Shown: one piece after another, positions 46,617 to 57,670 of the stretch
Layout of the letters: every line of letters starts with the position of its first letter
How positions within the stretch are numbered: the stretch's first letter is position 1
From: Liolophura sinensis
Lineage: Eukaryota > Mollusca > Polyplacophora > Chitonida > Chitonidae
Length of the DNA stretch: 64,000 bases
Reading direction: 5' to 3'
Assembly (NCBI RefSeq): GCF_032854445.1
Contig: NC_088305.1
Location: forward strand, 9,429,606-9,493,605
Notes under the pieces: model-generated
The model's input: only the letters and a program-made list of their open reading frames with translations
Told to the model about the DNA's origin: nothing
The model's database searches: none
Program-made: the position numbers and the translations under genes

Positions 46617-47279
46617 ACCCATTTCGAAAATTCTATTTCAACTTGGCCGTCCGTTTTCACCCATTTTGTTGATGAATTCCTGTCTAACCCTTGTCCGTAT
46701 ATCGAGTCCTTAGCGCTATTCTTATTGATCTTTTGTTGATCTAATTCAGGATTTTGAATATTAAATATGGGTCAAATCTCGATTGCATTCATTATGTACT
46801 ATACGTATAGGGCATTAGCCATTAAGCGTAAAGTATGTGGCCGCTTGTCTCCATTTCCTTCTGTTACAAAGGAAGTCATTAACGTTGGTTTCAGAGAGCA
46901 AACATTTTGTGCACAGATGATTATCAAATCATGGACTTATCTGTTTAATGGATTGTAAATAGATAAAGAATGACGGCGAAAACAACGGATCGATTTCTTT
47001 GTTATTTTCTGCTAAAAGCCATACGCAAAAGTTTTTTAAAATTTCCATGCATGGATAGGTAATTTAGGATAACATCGCCCAATAGGCCTGCATTTTTTAA
47101 TTTAATATCAAAGCGCAAAACCGATTGTCCTGACCTTCTGATTAAAACCTTCTGGAATCGTGACATTTAAAGTTAAACAAGTAAAAAAAAACAGGAAAAG
47201 GTATCGGGGCATTCTGTTTGAAGTTGATACGCGTCTTATTGTTTTTCCTGAACTGTGTACTTACTGAGTTCCGGAAAGT
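46617..47279. other. Unassigned sequence, no gene seen
   Basis: Frame at 46,767-46,958 (63 codons) lacks any recognisable motif. Confidence 0.5.
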
Positions 47280-47475
47280 AGTTGAATTGTCAGGCACACT
47301 ATAACGTATGGTTATCACGCGAGATGGGAGTTCGATTCCGACCATGGATTTCTCGCCTCTCATCCACCAATGTGAAGGGCCAAAAAAAAAAAACAATCGG
47401 TTTAAGGTCGGTTGATTAACCGCTGGTACTCTGGCTGCTTTTGTGTAACTATTAAATAAATAGGTAAACAAATAA
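47280..47475 (+). mobile_element. Possible third tRNA-derived SINE, degraded
   Basis: ATGGTTATCACGCGAGATGG followed by a good B-box GGAGTTCGATTCC (47,327-47,339). It ends in AAATAAATAGGTAAACAAAT. GGTTATCACG resembles tRNA-Val, but the A-box side is not recognisable. An A run (47,382-47,393) lies inside. Body unlike SINE-A or SINE-B. Confidence 0.45.
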
Positions 47476-48380
47476 TAGTAACCACTTTCGCAAAACTTCG
47501 TTAATCAATTTTCTTGTAACTTATTTTCGGAAAAGGTGTTTGTCTGGCTTATGGAACCACACGTGTTGTGAAATGTGACGTGGGTTTTGCCACGCTGGGT
47601 CTAATCTATTCATAACTCTGCCTGTATATCCCATATACAAGCTGTACTCACACTAACTGACTTTTATATTTGAAAGCGGCCTGTCTGCCAGAGCGCCAGT
47701 GGAGACCATATATCTTAATAAGCTAAACATTACAATGTATAAATATTTCATGATGTATAAATTATTGTAACTGGGTAATAAGTAAAATAAAGTAAACCCC
47801 ATGGAGTCAGGAAAATACATTCTTCTATTCACAAGAATATAATATCACTGAGCCTCCAGATGGCGTATACTGCCATGAACCATCGGGGATTTTTCTGTCA
47901 GTTGTTTGTCCGGAGAGAGAAGTTTACCTTCGATATTGCCAATCGTTCGAATATGAACAGCACTTCTCAAAAAGCGTAAAAGTGAGGTAAAAATCGAAGG
48001 CTGGGGAAAATAATGCCACAAATTAATTTTGGTGAGAGGAGTGCCTTAGATTCAGGAACCAATTAAAACGTGAAACGAGGCGATTCTTGTCATCCTTGTG
48101 AACGGAATATGTAGACTATCCACGCGTTGTTTCTGTCGACCCTTTAACTTCACTGATTGTAAAATATCAGACGATCGGGCATTCGAGGGTGTGTATTACC
48201 AGATACCAAGTATAACGCTATACTGACCGTTGTGGATTAAGTCAAGAGTGTGAAATATTCAGATCCTTGTACCAGTTTTGTTTTTGACAGAACAAAGTGT
48301 GGCCCAGCCTATTATATATTTTGCAGACATTTGGAACAGATTTCTCTCTCTTTTTAATGCATCATTGAATCTGCTTAGTC
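47476..48380. other. Unassigned sequence, no gene seen
   Basis: No supported feature. GAAAATACATTCTTCTATTC at 47,811 weakly recalls GAGAATACATTCCTTCTATA at 50,611 in P unit 1. Confidence 0.45.
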
Positions 48381-48560
48381 CATAAACCTTCAAAGGTAGG
48401 CTTCTGTTAGTGTCTACTTTTAAGCAAATTCCTAAAATGATGTTTTATTATTATGTTCATAAACCTTCAAAGCTAGATTTCTGTTACTCTTTCAACGGTA
48501 GACTCTATTATTGTCTTATGTTTAAGAAAATTCGTAAAATGATGTTTTACCATTGCGTAG
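48381..48560 (+). repeat. Tandem duplication, ~80-100 bp period
   Basis: CATAAACCTTCAAAGGTAGG (48,381) recurs as CATAAACCTTCAAAGCTAGA (48,458). Each copy ends in AAATTC(C/G)TAAAATGATGTTTTA. The second copy has about 20 extra bases. The 61-codon frame at 48,410-48,595 runs through it. Confidence 0.85.
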
Positions 48561-49879
48561 ACGAACAGAATCAATGGTTTCCTGAAAACATATGACTTCT
48601 TGATTTTTAAATTAAATGAAAAACACGTACATCAAACACAGCCGTGTAAATATAAATGTAAACGCATCTTTTCCAAACGATTACGGTGGGATTGCTTTAG
48701 AACAGATATACGAGCGCTGTCTGTTTCGCACCAGTATGGGCGATGTTGTTCGCAACTGGGTGATATGTCTTTGATACTTGACGTCGTTACTTTACGGCAC
48801 GGTAGGGTCAATCTGCCAATGTTAACGTTGGACGGTATACCGAATATAAAACATGTACCAGGCAAGAGCAGCTGTCCTTCTAAATTATCCTTGGGTGGAA
48901 CTGAGTCTCATAGCCTCACAGCAAGTGGACTGTAAACAGCAGAATTGTTCTGGTTTATGTTAACTTTATTTTAAGAAACATTTTTTTTTTACGATTTTTG
49001 TAAGGGAGTGCAAATCTAAAAACTCAAAGGCTGATTGTAGGGTCTGAGAACAATATTGTATGTATAGCCTGCAGCAGATTTCCATATTTATCTCCCTGCC
49101 TGTATTTCTTTGCATATACGTGAATCACCATATAGAGGACGCTGGGTGACTTGTCAGAGCACTTCATTAACTAACGAATCACACATCTAAGCGAAGATCT
49201 GCAACATGTTTATACTGAAACAGATACGTGTTTGCTTGTTTGATGCCTTGTCAAAAATTGTTTGCAAGTCTTAAAGATGTTTTGTTTTATTTATTAACAG
49301 AGGAAACATTTGACACTGTTGATTTACTTGATTCTGTGACGACTAAGAGAGCACAGTCCAGTGATTCAAAATGAGGTTTGACGACGCAACAGCCTACGGA
49401 GCTGTTACCTAGTTACTAATGTTTTGTTCACGGATAACATATCAGAGCTACGCCTGTTTTGTGATGCTCTGTTTTGATGCATGTGTTACAGCACATGTGA
49501 AACGTCTGATTTTTAGGTAAGTAAATACACGGATTGGCATAAAGGAAGAGTGACAGGCAGAACATCGAGCTGATGCTCACCTCCTCTCTGTGCAATACTC
49601 ATACACTGTTTGGTCAGGCATCAGCAATTGTGCAAATTGTGCCCTTCATTGCCGTACCCTGGATCATCAATACTTTAAAAAAAAAACAAGAAATTATATA
49701 CAATGAAAAATACAAACATATACAGGTTACTAGTATGGGATATATTACAGTGATGACAATAACAAACGGTGTTACACGCTGAGGACACAACTTGCGTAAT
49801 CTTGTAGTTATTAAGAGGCCTACTTGTTTTTTGAAGGAAATATGGCTGAACGTCAGCGCACAAGATTCGTCTTTCGTCC
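48561..49879. other. Unassigned sequence with a 111-codon frame
   Basis: The frame at 48,600-48,935 begins with a non-ATG codon and has a cysteine-rich N-terminal half. I do not recognise a domain, and no paralogue in the window supports it. The rest is featureless. Confidence 0.45.
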
Positions 49880-50720
49880 GAAATTTTTCCCCTGAGGTGT
49901 GTCATGTGTCATAAGCCTTCTGATCCTTCATTTGATTGAGTTACTTCCTCACAGATTTCAAAATTAATTTTCTGATCGTTGTATCACTTTTTTGTGATAT
50001 GATAAGGAAGAAAAAATTGTATTGTTTACCCTTAAGTTAACCAAACAGGCGTCGCTGTTAGGAAAGAGAAAATTTATGTTTCCCGCCACCAATTACTGCT
50101 GGCATCAACCAAAATACAGCCACTTGTCAGCGACGACTTCATGCCAGAGCTTGAAGTTTAGAGACCATGTTACATCCATAAATCATCCCCACACATGTAG
50201 TAATGGAGATGTTTCGGTGTTGTGTACACATGCGCTCTAAAAATCAAACCACCCGACAGATGAGTAGTTCTTTAAGCAGATATAGGTATCACGTGTTTGG
50301 TAATAGGATGTGATAAACGTTTTACGAGGGCACTGTACGTTAATGTTTATAAAAAGCCCTGATTGTTGGCGTTTTGTACAGCATGAGTACATATAAGCCT
50401 GGATAGAATCACATATTATTCGCTCATACTTAAGACAAGAGGAGCTTGTGATATACTGAGATTGTAGTTATTGAATATTATGCAATATACATGTATCAGA
50501 CACCACTGGTCTATTGTTGTTAAACTCTTTATTATGATAAGCCCAAAAGAGTGTCACAGAGGCCAAATCTGATAAGCCTTAGTCACCAGAATGCTGCTAA
50601 TCCGCATCGGGAGAATACATTCCTTCTATAACAAGAACAGAATACGTTCTCTGGTGTTCATATGTAATCAATTTGAACATTTTTACAGTATTATGTTGAG
50701 GCCACAGTGCCCTTTGACAC
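49880..50720 (+). repeat. P unit 1 of the 50-64 kb array
   Basis: Begins at GTGTCATGTGTCATAAGCC. It then has TTTGATTGAGTTACTTCCTC, AGAGAAAATTTATGTTTCCC, ACAGCCACTTGTCAGCG and ACCACCCGACAGATGAGTAG. The promoter-like core is next: CACGTG at 50,290, TGATAA at 50,311 and TATAAAAAG at 50,348. The unit continues past GATTGTTGGCG to ATACGTTCTCTGGTG. It is homologous to P2-P7. No frame is shared with other units; the 50,022-50,240 frame is not kept in P2. Confidence 0.85.
50281..50375 (+). promoter_or_regulatory. Promoter-like core of P unit 1
   Basis: E-box CACGTG (50,290-50,295), GATA-type TGATAA (50,311-50,316) and TATA-like TATAAAAAG (50,348-50,356). The E-box to TATA distance is 58 bp, the same as in P2, P5 and P7. 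Conserved GATTGTTGGCG follows 15-25 bp after the TATA, where a start site would fall. Conservation and spacing are seen; promoter activity is inference. No transcript or coding sequence is identified downstream. Confidence 0.4.
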
Positions 50721-50784
50721 TAACAACCTGTACAATACAAAAATCGAAAGCTTTCTAAAGGTAACACTTTTTCCATAGAATGAC

Positions 50785-52110
50785 ATTTTTCCTGGGCCGT
50801 GTCATGTGTCATAAGCCTTCCGACCCTTCATTTGATGGAGTTAGTTCGTCACAGATCTCAAATTAACTTTTTGATCGTATTACCATGTCTTTGTGATTTG
50901 TTTAGGATGAAAAAAATTGCATCGTTTTCCCAACAGTTTAACCCAACACAGACGTCACCTTCAGGGCAGAGAAAATTTATGCTTCCCGTCACCAATAACT
51001 GCTAACATCAACCAAAACACAGCCACTTGCCAGCGACAACTTAATGCCGCTGACGGGTTTATAGACCATATTACATTCATTAATTATCCCCGCATTAAAG
51101 GATTTGTTTCGTTCTTTTGTACACAAGCCCTTCGACTAACCACCCGACAGATGAGTAGCTCTTTAACCAGATATACGGATCAGATGTTAGGTAAAAGGAT
51201 GTGATAAACGATTTTCGAGTGCACTGTATGTTAACATTTATAAAAAGCCATGACTGTTGGCGTCTTGTAGATGGCGAGTACATATAAGCCTAGATATCGT
51301 CAGATCTATTCATTAATTCTTAAGACAAGAGGCGCATGTGATAGACTGGGAGCACGTAGTCTGTGGACTTCTTGCATCCACTGGCTATAAAAAAAACCTG
51401 TCGAAATATTGCAATGTTTCTGATTTTATCCTTTTTTAATTGGCTTTCTTTTTGTTGCTGTTATATTGAAATACCATGAGGTTTTACATGTCAAAGTAGA
51501 TTACCAGCCAATAGTGCGAGTAAAGGTAAACAACTGATATAAACGTGTCCAGCATATTTTTGGGTTATGAACATCCTCTGCATGCTAGATGAAAATTGGT
51601 GCCCCATGTGACGAAATTACATCTACAAAATAGCCTCCTCTCCTGGAAAATTAAGAGCTAGCTTGCTCTCATTTGTGCTGCGATCTTTAACACAATCTTA
51701 GTCGCTACAGAATGACATTGACCACAAATAATGTATAATACTGGCAAAGAGAATACTGTGGAAAAAATTTGGAAAGTTCGCATGTTGAGACATTGGTGCT
51801 GTCAATTTATATTCTTGATCCGCAGATTACTTCATCCAATTCAGATATTAAAAACGTTTGTGTAAAGTACAAACTGAGATACAACTGGGTCATTCATAGT
51901 AAACTTGGACGCGTTCTGATGGTACATCCAAAGTAATGTCGCAACGGATAAATCTGACAAGATTTAGACCCTAAACTATTGCTAATCTTCTTCCGACGGA
52001 AGCTTTACCTCTGTTACAAAAACGTCATACGTTCTCCGGTGAAGTCCGTGTATAATTTAAAGTGAACATTCTCCCGTATTATATGGTGTGTACGTCCCCA
52101 CTTAACTTTG
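50785..52110 (+). repeat. P unit 2
   Basis: Adjacent tandem paralogue of P1: GTGTCATGTGTCATAAGCC, TTTGATGGAGTTAGTTCG, AGAGAAAATTTATGCTTCCC, ACCCGACAGATGAGTAG. The core has CAGATG at 51,181, TGATAA at 51,202 and TATAAAAAG at 51,239. It extends to CATACGTTCTCCGGTG (52,028). Frames at 50,799-51,283 are not shared with P1 beyond short stretches. Confidence 0.85.
51160..51265 (+). promoter_or_regulatory. Promoter-like core of P unit 2
   Basis: E-box position mutated to CAGATG (51,181), TGATAA 51,202-51,207, TATAAAAAG 51,239-51,247, spacing again 58 bp, then GACTGTTGGCG. Inference as for P1. Confidence 0.35.
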
Positions 52111-52453
52111 GTTTGTGCCAAAGGAGGTCTGACGAGAGTTTCCGCTTAAGCCAGTTTCAGTTTTATTGGTCAGGTAGTTTTTAATCTCGTGAAGAAGCGT
52201 TCATGTCGTCAGGGTATCTGAAATTTTGTAATTTGCAAAATTAGGCAATATAACTCAGCACTCAAGCAGAGTAAAAAATCGCGTCTATAAATTCCTCCGG
52301 AAGGCCTCTATTCCACCAGCACCCAGAAAAACTTAGTGCAGTATTTGCCCTATTTTATGGCATATTTTCAGCAAGGGGATAATACATCCAAACGAAACCA
52401 TATCTGCATGATTACTCTAGTAAATATATATAATGAACATTGTTCAATTTATC
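52111..52453. other. Unassigned sequence, no gene seen
   Basis: Spacer between P2 and a SINE-B. Nothing recognisable. Confidence 0.5.
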
Positions 52454-52837
52454 CTCATGCGGTATTACTATTCCCGATAGCACAGTGGGTAGATCGTCCG
52501 CTTCGGGAGCGGTTGATCCAGGGTCAATCCCACGGTCAATTACACCTAAGACTTTAAAAGAGGAAGTTGTCACTTCCTCGCTTGGCCTTCAGCATGAAGG
52601 GGGTAGTCCAACGACTGGTTGACCCGTATCAGCATAATGAATCGGGTGGGGCAACTAACTTGCCTTCGGTAAGGCGTCTCGGTGAAGCAGCACTAGATAA
52701 AAGAGCGGCAGGAAATCCGTCCTGCAACAAGGAGGCACATTACATGCACTCTAAGGATTCCATCGTCGTCATATGACTGAAAAATTGTGAATTACCGCGT
52801 TCACTCATTCACTCACTCACTTACTCGTGCGATATTA
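52454..52837 (+). mobile_element. SINE-B, full length, with TSD
   Basis: Best SINE-B reference; element about 52,468-52,823. The head CCCGATAGCACAGTGGGTAG has an A-box, then an anticodon arm with stem CCGC/GCGG and loop TTCGGGA, that is anticodon CGG (proline). B-box-like GATCCAGGGTCAATCC follows. Body, core (mutated: GACTGAAAAATTGTGAATTA) and (ACTC)n tail complete it. Flanks CTCATGCGGTATTA (52,454-52,467) and CTCGTGCGATATTA (52,824-52,837), 12 of 14 identical. Frames at 52,336-52,776 read through it. Confidence 0.95.
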
Positions 52838-53609
52838 GAGTAAATATTTCACCACTCACATAGCGCGTATCGGTATTTCAACAGAAAGTATAAGTATATA
52901 TACTTGTAAAGTAGGGAGAATTAAATTTGTACCAAAATGTGCACTATAGGCCTTCTTCATCACAACCTTGAAGATATTTGTTTTCACTTAAAACACCTTC
53001 AAACGGGTGTGCGGCTGCATAGGGTCCAAGAGCTTCCGGGACCTTGGCGTCCACTGGACCCTTAGCCTTGTTTGGAATAATAACCTCCCCGCTTTTCATT
53101 TACTTACTACGTCCGTGCTAAATTATGGCCATGCAGTCTTTGTAGAATGAAGAATCCTGAGTTTGAGCTGTGAACGATGTTTTAAACGTGTACTTATCCG
53201 TGGTACAATTGCGAGTGAAAACAAATTGTTGTTCAGCACAACGCTTTATACTGGCAGTATTGTTATAACTGCCGTATTACAGACGTTTTTTCTCATATTC
53301 ATTGCTATAACAATTGCGTCAATTAGCCTTCAGTCTCTTCGAGTTACCCATGGATGCCAAGCCGAAGAGAGCCATCTGTGTTTTTGTTTTTCTTGGATAA
53401 ATCATCTTTACATAGATTCTGGAAACAAACTTGACATTAATGCTTGTCTGATGTCCATTCATCACAAAGATACGGACATGCAGAGTTCCGGGCCGCACTA
53501 TTCGTTGAACATCCTCAGACTGCGTGAGAGTATAGTGTAGACTGCATGGAATACTTTGCCAGGCATGATACAGGTGCCATCATTCACTGCCGTCATTCTC
53601 CCTGCTTGG
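52838..53609. other. Unassigned sequence with a 125-codon frame
   Basis: The plus-strand frame at 53,163-53,540 has a hydrophobic stretch around residues 25-55 that could span a membrane, but it starts with a non-ATG codon, has no homology I recognise and no splice support. Confidence 0.4.
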
Positions 53610-53880
53610 TTCAGGGCTTGGGGCCTCCGAAGATGAGTGGTCAGCGTGCTACAGCTGACAATGCTCTGGGGGCCTAAACCCAACGCAATCGCTCTGAAGT
53701 TTCTCCGGTCGTACGTGGGAAGGTTTGCTGACAATCTGCCGATGGTTTTCGAGCGGTATGCCTAAGACCCTATACAGTAAATGACTTACAATATTCTAGT
53801 ACGGCATAAAAAGACCAGTCGAATACATACATAAATAAATAAATAAGTAAATACATCAATACATCAATAAATAAATAAGA
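53610..53880 (+). mobile_element. SINE-A, old, with long (AAAT)n tail
   Basis: Head remnant TTGGGGCCTCCGAAGATGAG, then GTACGTGGGAAGGTTTGCTG, GATGGTTTTCGAG, core remnant CAATATTCTAGTACGGCATA, and a tail of ATAAATAAATAAATAAGTAA type extending to about 53,880. The minus-strand frame 53,498-53,734 is in it. Confidence 0.8.
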
Positions 53881-53928
53881 AATTAGCTACTAAATAAAAG
53901 GTGGATCCTCAAATAATCTGTAGCCCAA

Positions 53929-54144
53929 GGGCCGCATTTATGAAACGTCTTAGAACTTATATCAAAAATTCAAACGTAGCTACGGATAAAATGATTTTTT
54001 CTGCAAAATTTAATTTGCACACTTATTCTTTACTACCGAACAATGTACTTACCACAATCTAAGTTCTTTCCTTTTCGGATTTGGCTTTTTTAAGGATTTC
54101 CAAGTTATAACTTAACTCTTATGCTGCTTGATGAATACGGGCCC
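53929..54144. mobile_element. MITE-like element with GGGCC inverted ends
   Basis: Left end GGGCCGCATTTATGAAACGT; right end read on the minus strand begins GGGCCCGTATTCATCAAGCA. The inverted similarity extends through a (T/C)TTA(A/G)GA(A/G)TTA-like segment, about 30 bp. Interior AT-rich, non-coding. Related in its terminal hexamer, not in its interior, to 4,903 and 45,994. Confidence 0.75.
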
Positions 54145-55919
54145 AGGTCTTTGTGGAAAACACCAAAGCGCTCTGTGCAACTTCGTCAAGCCAATGGACA
54201 AGCCAGTACCATGCTCATGTGCAACAGACGTGAGACACATGATAAATGCTCACAGTGTGAGAAGGAAATTGTGTTTCAGCATGCATAACATTGGCCGCCT
54301 GATGGCTGATCACAACAGGTAGGATATTATTTGCTGTTGTTTTTTCCACACCGCTTACAATGGTTTAGCACTTGGCGTGAATGTTATCCTCTTGAGTATT
54401 ACGAACCCCGTCCTTAAATATTGTATTATATTTTTATGTTCGTTCTTTACGTTACCTAGTCATTGTCTCAGCTACATATTCCCCTTTGTGTACGTTATAA
54501 CCTGCTGTGTAATTCACTCGAGCGTTCTCGATGCTTCGGTGTTTATGAGATTCGTGTCATTGTAAATAGGATATACATTCTGGAAATATGTATTGGTGTT
54601 GTTAACATATTTATGATCAAATTTTGCAGAACTTTCTTTACGTTAGTCTATAAATATGAGCGACGGAGTTGTGAAGCTCGCTGTCATTTTCTCAAGTTCA
54701 CTTTATAGCAGTTCTATTTACTGTCATTCACTCTGAAGAATTTAACTGGGTTTGAAGATATAGGCTTTCACTCCATTCTACATTCGTCATATATACTCCA
54801 TTTTCTGTATGTAGCACAAACCAGCTTGTGTTTCCCCACTTGCTACTTTTTGAGATATTATTTTGGGGCTTGTAGCGCTCATTGTCTCTTTGTGCAATTG
54901 CGTACATAGCATACCAGTTTGGCCTGAAAGTGACTTTGTGTATATTTCCGAGGAGTGAAACATACATTGTCAGCTCGGCATCACGGGCGCTACTGTCAAC
55001 CCGTACTCCCTGAGAAGTTACACCTTCACAAGCAGTAAGAGATTACCCATCCTCAGCGTGGCATCCCCACCAGAGCTTGTCATTTATCGGACTGCCGTCC
55101 CTTCCATTGGGGAATTCCTTTTAACTGTGGATTCTATATTTATGTGGACTGACTCGCCTGTGGCAGCCGGAATATTCCATCCGGATTTGGACGCTGCCAT
55201 CACTAAGAGACTATATATTGTCTGTTTTATTGCATTATATGTATTGAACTTATTCAAGCGTCTTCGTGTTTCTTTGATCTTGTGTAAGGCCTATCGCTGA
55301 TATAACGCTTAATGCATGAGCTACGTCTCAGGCAATAAAATGATGTGATGCAATATATTGTCACTATTGTTTTTCATTCATTCAAAACTTTAATGACAAT
55401 AATTAATTCAATTATCAACAGGTTTTAGTTTATTCATTTTATAAACCGCGACCCAAACCTTGTACCTGTAATAATGCGTTCTGCTTACAACAACGTGTAA
55501 CTACATGTAGGTAATGGAATGTGCACAAACCTAACCTTTACACAACGAGAGTGAAGCTTAATTTTTCTTAGAGTTAATTTTAAAGTCATGTTTGCAACCT
55601 TCAAAACCATGTTGCATAAAATTTTCTGTCGCCAAAAATTATTGTGGGTTATGCTGAAATATTTTCCACATAAGATATGTATAAATCTGATATTACGTTT
55701 TCTGCGATAAATTGGACAGTTTCTCCCTATCCATCATCTGTCTGTACTCTGTGCGTACGTTCGAAATGTTACAATAGTGCAATAGACGATTGGCCTAAAC
55801 CCAGGTTATATGATGCGGTTGACATTTTTTTCCAGAGATGTCTCGTGTTATACAGTAAGCCGTTTAGATTTTCCCTTTCATGGATCTACCTCCTCTCAAA
55901 ATCTTAAATTGCAGCGTTT
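54145..55919. other. Unassigned sequence with exon-like open stretches
   Basis: Frames at 54,128-54,322, 54,377-54,565 and 54,959-55,300 are open but short. The last codes for 113 residues between stops, with a hydrophobic C-terminal part (RLYIVCFIALYVLNLF). None belongs to a family I recognise, and no other copy exists in the window to test them. They could be gene fragments or chance. Confidence 0.4.
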
Positions 55920-56340
55920 TTTCCTTCAACTTTGACCAAAACGATATTACTGTCAGGACAGGCGAAATTTATGATTCTAGCCACCAATGACTGTAACATC
56001 AAACCAAAGCAGATCCACTTGCCATCTGTTTAGTCAGGACAACTTAACGCCACTGTTGATTTACACCCAAATCACCCAATCCCCCACGCAGTGAAGGAAT
56101 AAAAGTTTAGCTGTTGTGTGTATGTAAACAAGTGACTTGAAATATAACCAACAGACAGATGGCCTGTTTTATAAGGAGGTGTATGTATACCTGTTGGTAT
56201 CAACTGTTTGATATAAAGATTTGATAAACAATTTATGAGGGGGCTGGTTGTTAATCTGAAGATTATGAAAAGCCTAGGCTGTTGTTGTCTTGTACATCAC
56301 CTTCATACATAAAACTGGATATCATGTCATGTGTTTATTA
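55920..56340 (+). repeat. P unit 3, degraded
   Basis: GACAGGCGAAATTTATGATT, CTAGCCACCAATGACTG, CCACTTGCCATCTGTT, AACTTAACGCCACTGTTGAT, CAACAGACAGATGGCC, then TTTGATAAACAATTTATGAG and AAAAGCCTAGGCTGTTGTTG. It aligns with P1 and P2, but the TATA-like box is mutated (GATTATGAAAAGCC). Confidence 0.75.
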
Positions 56341-56369
56341 CTACTTCAGACGTGAGGTTGCTTGTTTGT

Positions 56370-56425
56370 ATGTATGTTAGGGGTTTTACGTCGTACTTAA
56401 CAGTCTTTCAGTCATATGACAACGA
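56370..56425 (-). mobile_element. SINE-B core fragment
   Basis: TTTTACGTCGTACTTAACAG then TCTTTCAGTCATATGACAAC: the reversed SINE-B 3' core alone. Located after P unit 3. Confidence 0.75.
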
Positions 56426-56819
56426 CACATGATGTTGAAAGTAATTCTTGTAGAAAAGCCCTCTGCATATTGAAATGTTTCTTTTTCTGTCAATGGGATT
56501 TCCTCGAATGTATAATTCAATGATATTTGTAAAATAGTACAAGATTGTAAAAATTCTATTACGGACATAATTTCAAGATGTATATTTCGTAAGGAGATGG
56601 TCTAATTATGATATTGACGTGACATGATTCTGAGAAGGCTTGCAGCGTTTAATTTTTACTGGACACACGTGACTGACACTACAGACAATTTGCGATTCTA
56701 ACCTCCAGTTACTTCCTAAATCAAGGAAAAACACAATCACTTGACATGCAGCTGCATAGCCGCGACGACGTTATGCCAATGTCGATTTCACCCCACTTAC
56801 ATTATTTACTCATCCCCAC

Positions 56820-56892
56820 AGTACAGGCCGACGTCGTATAAGTGAAATATTCTTGAGTACGGCGTAAAACACCAATCAAAACATAGTACAGG
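56820..56892 (+). mobile_element. SINE-A tail-only insertion (57 bp) with 8-bp TSD
   Basis: Element about 56,828-56,884: only the 3' core and tail (CGTATAAGTGAAATATTC through AACACCAATCAAAACAT). Flanking AGTACAGG at 56,820-56,827 and 56,885-56,892. A very short 5'-truncated retrotransposition product. Confidence 0.88.
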
Positions 56893-56927
56893 GGGGCTTT
56901 CGGTAGTGTTCACACAGCTGCTCTGAG

Positions 56928-57108
56928 AGCCACCTGGTTTATTTGATTGATTGATTTATTTGATTGGTATTTTACGCCACACACACACAGAATATTTCAC
57001 TTATACGACGCTGGCCAGCATTATGACGGGAGGAAACCAGGCAGTGCCAGGGGGAAACCCACGACGATCCGCAGGTTGCTGGCAGACCATCGCACAGAAC
57101 CACCTGGT
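56928..57108 (-). mobile_element. SINE-A, 5'-truncated, minus strand, TSD
   Basis: Element about 56,939-57,097. Tail (TTGATTGATTGATTTATTTG), core with a short (CA)n expansion (CACACACACACAG), and body ending GGTTGCTGGCAGACC. Flanks AGCCACCTGGT (56,928-56,938) and AACCACCTGGT (57,098-57,108), 10 of 11 identical. It lies 36 bp beyond the tail-only insertion. Confidence 0.92.
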
Positions 57109-57670
57109 AGATGAGTAGTTATTTATGCCTATGCAGGTATCGCGTGGTTGTCTATAGGATGGGATAAACGATGTTCGAGAATACGGCTGATTAAAACCGT
57201 GACTGTTGGGGTCGTAAATCACGTGCCCACCAAAGATTAAATAACACCCCATGTATTTTTTAGTAATAATTAAGACAAAGGAGTTTGTGATAGGCAGGAA
57301 ACGTGCTGTCAGCGAATTTGTTGCAGGCTCCGTCTGTCTGGGAAAAAGTTGATTTCTCTTTTAGGAAATTGGTTCCTGGAGAAAACCAAACAAATACCTC
57401 TGGAGATATTAATGTTTCTGGATTTGCCCGTTTTATTTAAAAGCAAGAGAAAGTTACAGATCACTCATTTTTACTTATGATGTCCCCAAAACAAAGGCAA
57501 ATGTATACACAACGGTCAAATTAGACAGTAGACACGAACTAATCGGCTCATTGGGAGTCATTTAGCGCTAATGCAATATAGCTATGCGCTTACCGTCGGG
57601 GCACATGTATAATGTAAAGTGAACATTTCCACTGTATTGTGTTGCACATAAATCCGGCTCTTAAAAGAAA

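Larger units (their letters stand above)
56620..57670 (+). repeat. P unit 4, with two SINE-A fragments nested
   Basis: CACTTGACATGCAGC, GACGACGTTATGCCAATGTC, CATCCCCACAGTACAGG, then two SINE-A pieces. It continues CCACCTGGTAGATGAGTAG, GGTATCGCGTGG, GGGATAAACGATGTTCGAG, GACTGTTGGGGTCG, and later TATAATGTAAAGTGAACATT near 57,608. It aligns with P1 and P2 outside the insertions. The TATA-like box is lost (GATTAAAACC). Confidence 0.75.

Noticed and set aside
52468-52545. tRNA-Pro(CGG) gene
   Set aside because: A convincing tRNA-like head, but it is joined to a SINE body and tail with target repeats and lacks a proper acceptor stem, so it is SINE-B.
54128-54322. Possible exon ending in a splice donor-like AACAG/GTAGGA
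   Set aside because: Its first 17 bases belong to the MITE-like element ending at 54,144, there is no good acceptor, and the donor alone is weak evidence.
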